From Azolla pinnata (lineage: Eukaryota > Streptophyta > Polypodiopsida > Salviniales > Salviniaceae), in contig JBBBWG010008969.1 in assembly GCA_037176905.1 (NCBI GenBank), positions 1-21,044 on the forward strand: a DNA stretch of 21,044 bases, written 5' to 3'. The notes under the pieces are model-generated. The model was not told the DNA's origin and did not search any database. It saw only the letters and a list, made by a program, of their open reading frames with translations. Made by a program: the position numbers and the translations under genes. Within the stretch, counting starts at the first letter, position 1, and every line of letters starts with the position of its first letter. Shown one piece after another: positions 7,491-17,700 of this stretch.

Positions 7491-10400
7491 ATGACCCATG
7501 GCTGCATCTCCTCCCAGATTCTTCTCCTGGAGATGGGATACAGACCATCCAGCTCAACGCCTGATCGACCAAGTAAGTCGGCCTCCTTTGTCAAACCTCT
7601 GCTCGTTTTCTGTCTTCATGCTCAAAATGTACTTTCGGAGCTGAGTTGTGTGATTGGGAATCAACCTTGTTGTTGATATGAGCATCTTCTAAAGGCCAAC
7701 ATGGCCCTTGAGACAACGAAACATGCCATAGTGTGGTATATATCTATTCATCCATAACAAAGGTAAAGGACAGGAAGTAGAAAAGAAGGTATATGATGCG
7801 GCACACTCTAAAACGAATAATCATGTGGGGAAATTAAGTACTACTTGATTTCCTCGAAGATTGCTTTTTTTTTTTTGCTATTCCTTTGACTTTGATAGGA
7901 TGTATGGAATTGGAGCATTTAAGGCCCGTTGTACTTGTCTCACAGGAGGTTCGTGATCACACAGATTTTTCGAAGATTTCCATTATACCTCCGAAAGAGG
8001 AGCTTCTAGGGCAGCTCTGGCCACAGCTGGGCCTAATGAAGAACAAAATAAATGGCGACAAATATGAGAATATCTCGGAGTATCTAGCAACCCATTTTTC
8101 CCTCCTGCGTGAAGATTGCACTCAAGCTTTACGAGAGGCGGTGCAATCTTTGCATAACAATTACCTTCTGGAAAGGCAAGATGTGCAAGTTTATAGGGGC
8201 GTGAGATTAGACTTTGTCGAATGTGGGAAGTTCGGTACTGAGTATAAGGTATATGTCCCTCAATGTAGCATGAGATCCGAAGAAAATACTGCTTCGAAGT
8301 TTCTTATGGAAGGATCTCTCCTATGCATGTCAAATGATAATTTCCAAACTGTACTTTGGGTTACTCCTGTCACTCAGAGGACATCATTTGATAGGAATTA
8401 CGTACATGTTCGATGCTTGGATCATATATCTGAAGGTACGCTTGAGTTCCAAAAGGTATACACTATGGTTGAATCGTCTGCCTATTTTGAAGCATATTGC
8501 CATGTATTAGAGAATCTAAAGAAGTTCCAATTGCTATCTTTGCCATTCAAGGAGCACTTTCTATACTTAGATCCTCAAGTGAAGGCACCGGACTATCTTT
8601 GTCAAGATTGTGATGGAAGTTTCTTGTCTTCTGTAGATCCATATTCGGTAAGTTTCCAAGTTTGTGCAAGTGTTTTTCCATTATTGCAAGACTGGGCAGA
8701 ACTCAGGAGCTCACTCGACCCTAGCCAACTGAAGGCTGTTAAACATGGCATTACAAAGAGGTTGGCTTTGATCCAAGGTCCACCTGGCACAGGAAAAACT
8801 TTTGTAGGTAAAATGATTGTCAAAATCTTGCTGAGCAACAAAGGAGGTAGAAAAGATACAGGGACATTTGCTTCTACTTGGAAAGGAATCTTGCCAAATC
8901 CAAATCCCGACAGATTAGACTTCAGTAATGTCGAAGAATCGGTGGAAGAGAGTCCATTGTTGGTGCTGTGCTATACAAATCATGCTTTAGATCAGTTTCT
9001 TGAGGGAATTTACGAATTTGAAAAGAGCCTCATCAGGTATGGAGGACGTTCCACGAGTTCAAAGCTGATTGATTGTTCTGTAAAGGAGTGGGTTCGGAAG
9101 GAGAAACAGGGATCTCTCCGATCAAAATGGAACAGTTATCGTGCACTCTTACGTAGAGGAGACAGATTGAGAGACCAGATATCAAGATGCTATGCGTTGA
9201 TGCATTTGGAATATGTAACTATTGAACCACTTCGAGAAGTGGCTACACGGGAGCAGGTTGAAAACCTTTTTTCTTGTGGGTCAAATGCAAAGATAGTGCC
9301 CTTATGGCTTCAAGGGTTGGATTTGCCATCAGCTCGCCAGCACCTGAGTGAGGGTTCTTTGTCTAGACGCAAAGATTTGAGTAGGAGTGCAAGATGTACA
9401 GAAATCATGGATATACAAAAAGATGGAGATGGAATCTCAGCTCCGTTTTTTGAAGATGATCCATATGTTTGGGCTTTAGATAAATCATCACGTCAGGCGT
9501 TGCACACAACGTGGCTAACAAGGATACGAAATCGCACAAAGGAGCAATTATTAGAGCTTTCTAGGGAGTTTAAAGTGCTTTGTTCAAGCAAAGCGAGAAT
9601 GAATGAAGAAGTGCATTCATCTGTTCTAAGACGAGCAAAGGTTATTGGAATGACCACCACGGCTGCAAGTCGTTGTCATGACATTCTTATGCAAGTGAAG
9701 CCAAGAGTGGTAGTGGTTGAAGAGGCTGCTGAAGTTCTTGAGGCGCATATCATTGGTTGTCTTACACCTTTTACAGAGCATCTAATTCTAATAGGGGACC
9801 ACTTGCAACTCCGACCGTCGGTTGCAATCAATAACCTTGCAACTGATTATCATCTCGATGTTTCCCTATTTGAACGGCTGATAAGTGGTGGTGTGGAACA
9901 TGTAACCCTGGAATATCAAAGGAGGATGAGGCCAAACATATCAAGGCTGCTACGCTGTTTCTATCCAAAACTTAAAGATCATGATTGTGTTTTCAGCCAA
10001 AAGAATGTAGAAGGAATAAAGGATAACGTGTTTTTCCTCAACCACAGATCCGAAGAAAAGCGCATAGTTGATTCGAAGAGCAAAATAAATCTAGATGAGT
10101 GCCATTTTGTCGCAGGGTTATACTTGTATATACTTAAACAAGGATGTTATGGGATCCAAGATGTTACTATATTGACAATGTACCGAGCTCAGATGGAGCT
10201 CATAAAGAATACCCTGAGCAAAAAACTTGAGGAGCTCCTTTCTTCATCAAACATTGTCCCTGATGTTCTCACGGATCCGCATTCTGCCCAAGTTGCATGT
10301 GTTGACGATTATCAAGGAGAAGAATCTGAAATAGTGATCCTATCACTGGTTCGAAATACTTTCCCAGGAAAGGATATGGAGAGCATAGGTTTCCTTGAGA

Positions 10401-11971
10401 ACCCAAATCGTGTTTGTGTGGCCTTATCAAGAGCTAGGAAGGGACTTTATATATTCGGAAATGCAGATTTGCTTGCTTCGAAAAGCAAACTATGGCAGAT
10501 AATACTAGACAGCTTAAGGGAATGTGACAGTGTTGGGAATCATCTTACTCTGGTTTGCCCCAATCATTTTGAGACAGAGACTAAAATCTATAATGCTAAT
10601 GGCTTTCACAAAGTTGTGGAAGGAGGATGTAGCCAGAGATGCCAGCATACGTTGGATTGTGGGCATGCTTGTCCAAAGACATGCCATCCTGGGGATCACA
10701 GGAACATTATTTGCCTTGAACAATGTTCCCATACCTTAACATGTGGTCATCTTTGCCTGAGAGCATGTCATTCAGGAAGTCATGATAAAATTGCTTGCCC
10801 CAAGCGATGTAATAAGGAACTTCCATGTGGACACCGGTGTTTGCAGAAATGTCACAAGATATCGCGATGTCCTCCGTGTAGGCAGAAGGTTTCTAAAAGG
10901 CACCCTCAATGTGGTCATCGGGTGCTAATACCTTGTTCTCTCCAGATGGGATTTCAATGCGAGGAACAATGCTCAGCTGTTTTAGATTGTGGCCATAGAT
11001 GTCCTAACAAGTGCGGTGTAGAATGTGCCACAGAATGCTTACAAATGGGTCAGAAAAAGCTCCCTTGTGGCCACTTTGCTGCTGTGCCGTGCTATCAGGC
11101 TCCAGATAGTGTTATTTGTCAAGAGGTGTGTGGGCAAAGCCGAAAACCCCATTGCAATCATCTTTGTCAAGGAAAGTGCTCATCCTGTAGAATGAACAAT
11201 GCTCATCCCGACTGCTCTCAAATTTGTGAACGGATGCTTCCTTGTGGTCATCATTGTAAGTCGTTATGCTTTCAATCATGTGCACCATGCGGAGAAACTT
11301 GCCAAAACAGTTGTTCTCACGGACAATGTCCAAAAAGGTGTGGTGAACCATGTGAGCGCTGTCAAGAACCATGTCGTTGGTCATGTGAGCACTATAGCTG
11401 CAATTTGAAATGCTACGAGGTTTGCTCTAGGCCCCGCTGTGACAAAAAATGTCCCAAAGTACTAAATTGTGGGCATGATTGTATTGGGTTATGTGGTGAA
11501 CCTTGCCCAACAAAATGTCGGACTTGCCATCCTGATACTATGGAAATGTTCTTCAACTCACCAATTAAAAATGTCGGAGACTCAGCTCGCTTTGTCCAGC
11601 TGTCAGATTGTGGCCATTTAGCTCTATTCAACGAGCTTGATGATTTTATGGACAGGAATCCAGATGAACCCACCGAAAAGTGGCTGAAAACATGGTAATT
11701 ATTGTCTTTAACTGAACTTTTATAACAAATCATCAGATTACATTTATAACCGTTACATTTTAGAAGCTTGAGGGAAGTCATTGTTTGCGTTTTTTGCATG
11801 TTTACGTTGGTGCAGTCCACTTTGCGATACTCCTATCAGAAGGACGATCCGCTACAAAAGCATTACCAATTCAATGTTGAGGAAGTTGGAAGAAGTCAAA
11901 ATTCAGATAGCAGAAGAGAACTTTTGGGCGAGCAAAAAACTAAGACGAGACAACGTGGAACGAGAAAAAGG
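7491..11971 (+). CDS. ZNFX1: ZNFX1-type SF1 RNA helicase with NFX1 zinc fingers (3' end not found)
   Basis: The model joins 7491-7572, 7899-11694 and 11816-11971, giving at least 1344 residues. CAA|GTAAGT joins TTTGATAG in phase, placing R28-C29 before M-E-L-E-H. Start candidates are 7491 and the better-context 7533. Residues about 40-110 carry the family N-terminal block (L-R-E-D...L-R-E-A). Helicase motifs follow: Walker A G-P-P-G-T-G-K-T 321-328, motif II V-E-E-A-A 634-638 (Glu in place of Asp, as is usual for ZNFX1 relatives), G-D-H-L-Q-L-R-P 660-667, E-Y-Q-R-R-M-R-P 699-706, D-D-Y-Q-G-E-E-S-E from 830, and V-A-L-S-R-A-R-K from about 868. Residues about 938-1240 are an array of Cys/His NFX1 fingers (repeated CGH..C...C). 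Homologues act in small-RNA inheritance (nematode ZNFX-1), RNAi heterochromatin (fission yeast Hrr1) and dsRNA sensing (vertebrate ZNFX1). The plant role here is unknown. The usual C-terminal GHWFKCxNGH finger was not found. Confidence 0.9.
11816..11971 (+). CDS. ZNFX1: Third coding exon of the ZNFX1-like gene
   Basis: The open frame of the large exon appears to end in W-stop at 11693-11698, but that stop lies inside a donor (ACATG|GTAATT). Splicing 11694 to 11816, after TTGGTGCAG, rebuilds TG|T and continues C-P-L-C-D-T-P-I-R-R-T-I-R-Y. That is the segment found in ZNFX1 proteins right after the finger array. A charged, probably coiled-coil stretch follows (L-R-K-L-E-E-V-K-I-Q-I-A-E-E). The exon ends at AAAAAGG|GTAAGT with two bases left over, so at least one more exon is needed. 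Confidence 0.85.
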
Positions 11972-12060
11972 GTAAGTGGATTATTCTTGGGCATTGTGGG
12001 ATTAGAACTTTTGGGCTAGCAAATGAGAAAAACGGCGAATGATTCTTGGGCAATGTGGGG
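11917..12060. repeat. Partial tandem duplication of the exon-3 end and its donor region
   Basis: AGAACTTTTGGGCGAGCAAA at 11917 recurs as AGAACTTTTGGGCTAGCAAA at 12004. Each copy is followed by GAGAAAAA.GG.. and then by GATTCTTGGGCA or TTATTCTTGGGCA and ATGTGGG. The second copy has lost about 27 bp and no longer has the GTAAGT donor. Confidence 0.8.
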
Positions 12061-13380
12061 TGAAAGCCTAAGGTAATGCTCAATTGGCCAAATGATCATA
12101 TCCTAACCGCATCAATGTAGTATATTATCAATGATCATGTTTGTCATACATACATATTATTCATATGCTCACAACATCTGGGATTGAGAGCAGTAACTGC
12201 TATTCTTGCCCACATAGTTAACTTGCTGATCATAGGCTACAGCCACAAAAGCTGGTGAATTTGCTGGTCTTGCCCACCAAATTGTATTTTTTGCGACTTG
12301 TCAATGACCTACAATTTTTATGATCCAAAAAAAGGTTTATCTTGGGGTGTTACACCCATATTTTATAACTTCTTATGCGGACTTGCAGACAAATTTTTGG
12401 AATCAATTTATCTAGGTTTTTGACTTCAACAGATGGGCTTATAATAGTCTGTCAATGAGGACGTTATTCTTTGACAAAGTATTTGTCTCCATCCAACAAT
12501 TGCTTATGTACGTTTGATTGAATATGTGTTATTGCCCCATGAATATGTTTGTACATTTATACATTGGTGTTAGCATTAGTGGAATTGAGCCAGAGATATG
12601 GTGACAAGAGCATACAGGATATTCTGGTTCCTCCTGTTTTATCATTTTCTCCTGCTTTGGAATCAGAAATCCACTTATGTTCGAATGCTGTTTTGTCCGT
12701 CTATGAAGCTATGTACCTATCGTATATCCCCCCCTAATTTTATCTATTTTTTAAGCTGTCCTTCAGAGAAGAATGTGATTCATCTCTGGTTCTCAAAAGT
12801 AACAAAGGAAATAACAGCTTGATCTGTTTAGAGCATTGTTTAACTTCACGATTTATGCATAGTTTCCTGAGACTGTGATGATGGACACGCGGGAATTGTT
12901 AAAATAAGATGCTGCTGAAAGTACAGTGGAAAGCATGAAAAATGAATGTATTTGTATTGTGGAGCGAGAACCTTCATGATTGTGTTAGCTGTTGTTAAAC
13001 CAGATGAAGCTTAGGATTGACTAACGGGGCTATCAAAAGAAAGAGAAATAGAAGGGAGGATTGAATTGATGAAGAGGAAATGCTAATGAAGCTGCATAAG
13101 ATTAGAGGACAAAATCATCGAATTATCAAAAGAAAGAGAAATAGAAAGGAGGATTGAATTGATGAAGAGGAAATGCTAATGAAGCTGCATAAGCTAAGAG
13201 GACAAAATCATCGAATCAGGTGCTCAAATGGAGTCTGTGACAACCCTGCATTACATGCACGTCGGTAGATTCCGGATTCAGAATGAGTGAAATAAGCCGC
13301 GGATGAATAGCTGCAAAACTGGCACTGTTTTACGAGGCGAGAAGCAAAATGCATACTAGCATCGCCGAAACAAGAGATAG
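11972..13380 (+). other. Downstream of the helicase exons; 3' exons expected but not identified
   Basis: One more exon at least must follow 11971. A phase-compatible candidate is 12433-12507 (AACAG| to CTTAT|GTACGT), which could join a frame from about 12585 to a TAA at 12735-12737. This path is speculative because its protein shows no ZNFX1 C-terminal finger. The rest has no recognisable gene. A degenerate copy of the end of the third exon lies at 12004-12060. A perfect-length 93-bp tandem duplication occupies 13031-13216. Confidence 0.35.
13031..13216. repeat. 93-bp tandem duplication
   Basis: TATCAAAAGAAAGAGAAATAG begins at 13031 and again at 13124. Both copies are 93 bp and differ at only a few bases (GAAGGG/GAAAGG, GATTAG/GCTAAG). 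The unit length is a multiple of three, but all three frames contain a stop, so it is probably not coding. Confidence 0.93.
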
Positions 13381-13396
13381 CACATGTATATGTGGG

Positions 13397-13875
13397 CATG
13401 CATACATCAAAAGTTTGAAGTTGCATCTAGACTAGCATGCATGCATGGTTTACATACATGGTCAGACTGGCAAGCATGTATGCATACATACATGGCTCTG
13501 CATGCATGGTATACATACATTGGTTCGAACCTGCATCCAGACTCGCATGCATGCATGCATATAGCTCAAGCGCAGAAGCATGCGCGCACATATCGTTTTG
13601 CGGTGTTCGCATCAATGTCAGATGCTGAATGCTATGCATATTGGCATGCATGGGTTCATGCATAAACGCGCACATACGTATATTCACGCATCTTACACAT
13701 ACATACACATGTTGAGCATGTTGAATGTTAAGCACCCTAGCATGCATGGAGTCATGCATAAACGCGCACATACACGCATGCATGACATGCATGGCATGCA
13801 TGGCATGCATGGAGTCATGCATAAACGCGCACATGCACACATGCACACATGCATGACATGCATGACATGCATGCT
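13397..13875. repeat. Dense CATGCA (RY motif) array with nested repeats
   Basis: About 20 CATGCA hexamers lie on the plus strand in under 500 bp, many within the self-complementary CATGCATG. A roughly 30-bp unit, CATGCATGGAGTCATGCA followed by TAAACGCGCACA, occurs three times, starting at 13645, 13741 and 13804. A second block (GCATCTAGACTAGCATGC and relatives) occurs near 13422 and 13532. RY elements are targets of plant B3-domain regulators (ABI3/FUS3/LEC2 and VAL types). The array ends about 50 bp before the probable start of the leader exon below. Confidence 0.9.
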
Positions 13876-13879
13876 TCCC

Positions 13880-14051
13880 TTTTTTTTGTTTAATTATTAA
13901 TATTATTTTTTGCTCTTTTGACCCTCTTTTGGTTTTTTCTGTTCTTCTTCTTCTTCTTCTGCTGCGAGAATCTCTGGCGTCAAATCTTCCTTCGCCCGTC
14001 GGAGCTCCTTCGATCTCTGCCTTCGAACCTGCGACGAACAGTTCCTCCCAG
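13880..14051 (+). promoter_or_regulatory. AT-rich core promoter and 5'UTR exon, probably of the ELM2/SANT gene
   Basis: An AT-rich TATA-like stretch (ATTATTAATATTATT at about 13893-13908) is followed by a CT-rich leader with a TTC run at about 13943-13958. The leader closes at CCCAG|GTAAGA (exon end 14051). There is no intervening gene before the coding exons at 17701 onward, so assigning the leader to that gene is an inference. It would require a first intron of more than 3 kb, perhaps broken by further leader exons. Confidence 0.5.
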
Positions 14052-17000
14052 GTAAGACCTACGCCTTTGGCTTACTCCCTTTGCTTCGCTTCGCTTCTCT
14101 GCTCTTCTTTTCCTTTTGCCCTGCACTTTCGGGAACTCTCCACTTCCCGTCTCGGATGTTGCCTGCTGGAGCTCTCCCGCTGCTCCTCCAATTGGCACGA
14201 AAATAAGAGCGCTCAAACCGACGCATAAGTCCATGCCCCTGTTTCTTGTATTCTTGGATGTTTCTTGTATGTATTCTTGGAACAGCACTGGCAGTGTGAT
14301 TCTTAGAAAAAGAAGAACACCATGGAGTTTATCTTTCTTGGTTTGGCCCGACTAGTGATCAAAAGGAGAGAGTTAGTGGCTTTTAGATCTGCTTTGGGAA
14401 GGATAAGCGCTTGTAGATTGGATTCTGGAGGAATAAAAAGATAATTGCAAAGCCAAAGCTATGGAAATTAATCAGTAGTGGCTGTAGATTGGGTATTTCT
14501 GTAAACATTGTTTTTCCAAAGATTAATTTTTGCTTCAAAAGTTGAAGCTTTGGAAAGTTTCGTCTGTGGCAAAACTGTGCTTACCCCTCCACTCTGAATT
14601 GACTGGATAGTTATGGGTTTTCTATGCTGTGGAGAATTCAGAACGTTCAGTAAATTTCATCGTAGAGCCTCTCCACTTGGGTTAGACCCTTGGATTTTTA
14701 AATAAATCATGGTTTTCTTGTTATTGCTGAAACATCAGCAATATCAATGTATAAGCAAGCATGCTTGCAAGATGTCATTATTCGTCTCCATTAGTATCTT
14801 TTTCCTAATGGTTTGTTTTCTTATGAGCTAGAAACTTGAGTTTTCATAAACAAAGTAAATCTAAATTTGATGCTAAATTTTGAGATTATTCTAGTATTCT
14901 AAACTTATCGTGCATTACTGTAGATTGATTCTATTAATACATCGAATCCATTAATTCTTTACAATAACAAATTATCTGATCTAAAGTAATATATTATTTG
15001 TCGAGCGTAACCCATTTCCGATATTGTGGTTCAGACACTACTCTTGGAGTTATCCATTTATTCATGGCATGGAAAGGAGCACCAAGGGTGCCAAAGAAGA
15101 GGTTGAATTCTCTTTTTTGATGAGACTTTATGGCTATACTGTTGTCCCATGGTTAACAGTTTAGGGAATAAAATTGCTAGAGATGTTTATCTGGGGCATT
15201 TTATGTGGCGTTTTAACATATCACAAATGGATATTGCAAGGTGGTTAGTTTATGTGGGATGGAGGCCTCCCAAAGAGTAGTGGAGGTGTACGAAGGTTGG
15301 CTCAAGCCAGTATCCTGACAGCTTGTGAGTGTTATGGTATAAGCTTGTCTGACTGTAAGACCAGTCAAGCAGGGGTTGAAAGTTGGACATAGTGATTTGG
15401 GAGTCTCTTGTTGAAGGGCTCTCGCTCAACAGATCAGAGACACGCTAGAGATAACAGGCTGATGACTTCGTAACAGCTCTTATTGATGGAGTCGTTTCAC
15501 ACCTTGATGTCAACTCATTACATCCTTGGATTGAATGAGGTTTTTCACTATAGTACATGAGTTGGGTTTAGAACATTGTGAGACAGTTCGTTCCTATCTA
15601 CCGTTGGTTTGCAAGAACTTACGCTAGTGCAAGAGGACTGGGTTGGGTCAACCTGTGGTATTGCAGTTGTTATGCCAGCACCAGCGTTGGGTGTAAGTTG
15701 GTAGGGAAAGAACAGCTGACAGCATCTTAGGAAATCCTTCTCTAGACAAACTCTACCGAGTGAAAGAACGTCACTGTGATAGACAAGAGGTGAAAGTGCT
15801 GTGAGGATGATGGGCTTCCTCATGCCAATGAATTTTTCCAACTTTCAAAAAAGAAAGAGGCAGTAAAAATAATAGAAAGACGAATTTAGTCGAATGATTT
15901 TCCTTTCCAGCTAGTGCTGCTGCTCCAGGTTGCTTCAATCCCAGATTATGTTATACGGTATACCTTTGTTGGGTTGGAAAAACCCACTAAGTGGTAAAGA
16001 ACTGCTCAATGAGCGTCTTTGTGTACCCGATTATGTTATACCTTTTATTGGGTAGGAAAGTCGGCAGCACTTGTTGATACAGCAAGAAACTTACTTGGTA
16101 GGTTCTGGAATGTGGTTCTCCATTATGCTATCCTCACTGTGGGGCACAGATTGGTTACCTAGTGACAAGCAGTGATGTTAGTTATGTACTAGATGAAGGG
16201 CTTGCATATTTACACCAATACTGAGGTCGTATTCATTATTTTGTAGGGATCACTTATGAAGAACTGCTTTAAGTTCAAAGTCCTATGCTTCTCTACCTTA
16301 CTTCAAGGATCTAGACGTTTTAACCTTGCGTCTTTATGTATACCAATCCCAAAAGTCACTAATACTTCTCTTTTCGTATTGTGGCACTTGCCCCTATACT
16401 AAGTCTTTAGCATGGCTTTATCACGGATGGATGACCCCAACAATAGTTTAGAATAAGGCATTTGTGGCTGCAAACTGGAATAATGTCAACAGATCTTAGG
16501 AATTCCTCAGATCATATACATCCTCTTTTGCTATCATTCTCCACCTTAAATCATAGTCTATTAAGATGTAGCAAACTTGCTTATTTCCTATAAAAGGCTC
16601 GAACCATCAGGTAATCAACTGTGCTTGCACTTCCTGGGTTGCTCCACCCTGTCAAAGAAGTTCTACTGCCCAGGATGAGCAAGTGTTTGCCATTCCCTGT
16701 TATATGTTCGTTGCAAACATGTTGTCGATGCCAAACCTCTGCTGCTACAGTTACTCCATTGATGACATTATGGTTGTTGAATAAGCTTGGTTCGTCACCC
16801 CAGTGCATGTATTGAAGTAGATTAGTATGATATGATCCACAGTAGCAGATTTCATGATATCATCTTGCAATATTATATGGCGATTCTCCCGGAGATGCCA
16901 ACCTTAGTTGTAGGTAGATAGAAGAGATTTAACTTTGTGTAGCTCTGCAAAATTTCCCTCCAAATCTTCTACTGGATTTAGCATGCTCCAACTTTCTGTG

Positions 17001-17652
17001 CCAAAGCTCCTATTTGCACAACAGCTACCCACTGCAACTTCAGGCTCTTCATAATATGTGTGGTCGAGTGTAGTATATTAGTTTCCATCTATGATGATAA
17101 TACTACAGGAAATTCCACTCATATTGCTTTCCACACATAGCAATACTTATTATCGGAGGACCTGAATAAACATACAGGAAATGTGGAATTGCCATCAATT
17201 TGAGCCCTAAAATTGTGGACAAGTTTGAAAAAGCAAACAATTATCTATCTTTTTGTGTTGAATACTATATGAGCCCAAATAGCATTGCAAGAAACTTATT
17301 AAGAACAAGAAATATGAGATAGCTAATGTCTTGCGCTTGTGACTCCAAATACTCCTCATGGTTTTCAATTTCTCTATGGTTCTTCCCTGAGCTCTATGTT
17401 CTCCGTGTTTTTGCTCAATGTTTGTTGCACAAAATTTTGGTCAGGTCAGATATTAATGCTCAGTTTATGCATCTAATGAATGATAATTGGCAGTTTCTAG
17501 AAGTTAAAAGTTATTATTGGTAATGTATATTTGTAACAGTCTCTCTCGCAAGCTGTTTTTTTGTGTCCCTTAATCGCCTTGTTTAAACTCCAGGATTTAT
17601 AAACAGTTGCAGTGGAATGTTGCGAGGAATTACCCAATGAGTTTGAAGAAAG
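14052..17652 (+). other. Probable long first intron region
   Basis: No coding exon is recognisable. It contains the mitochondrial-type rRNA relic at about 15225-15833. The segments 14360-15220 and 15840-17580 are AT-rich with many stops on both strands and no repeat or RNA that I can name. A possible small exon lies between TTAAACTCCAG (17593) and about 17652 but cannot be confirmed. Confidence 0.4.
15225..15833 (+). pseudogene. rrn26: Degenerate 3' part of mitochondrial-type 26S (23S-like) rRNA: nuclear mitochondrial insertion
   Basis: Landmarks of domains V and VI of bacterial-type large-subunit rRNA run in order: CCCAAAGAGTAGTGGAGG then ACGAAGGTTGGCTC (15270-15302), GACATAGTGAT (about 15386-15396), GAAGGGCTCTCGCTCAACAG (15413-15432), GATAACAGGCTGATG (15450-15464), CACACCTTGATGTCAACTCA, GTTGGGTTTAGAACATTGTG (15561-15580), GAGACAGTTCG, and AGTGCAAGAGGAC (15626-15638, a mutated sarcin-ricin loop). 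The 3' end includes GACAGCATC and GTGATAGAC..GAGGTGAAAGTGC. The phrases CTATCTACCGTTGGT and GAGGACTGGGTTGGG fit my recollection of plant mitochondrial rRNA rather than plastid. About 25 nt are missing near 15540-15556, including most of the A-loop helix, and many CG-to-TG/CA changes are visible, so it is a decayed copy. The 5' edge is uncertain and may reach about 15180. Confidence 0.88.
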
Positions 17653-17700
17653 GTGATCATATTGACATGTATCAATGCATATGCTGAACCTTGGCCTCCA

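Noticed and set aside
13427..13846. Met/His/Cys-rich frames on both strands across the CATGCA array
   Set aside because: They are translations of the alternating ATGC repeat, open simply because it lacks stop triplets.
13397..13875. CRISPR-like array
   Set aside because: Repeat units are irregular, self-overlapping CATGCATG steps without unique spacers, in a plant nuclear context.
15548..15841. 97-codon minus-strand frame
   Set aside because: It lies antisense to the rRNA relic, whose order of conserved landmarks on the plus strand explains the sequence.
16030..16808. Weak resemblance to Copia-type retrotransposon integrase or protease (VDTARNLL-like on plus near 16075; HITGNGKHL-like on minus near 16700)
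   Set aside because: The two hints are on opposite strands, short, interrupted by stops and not flanked by LTRs.
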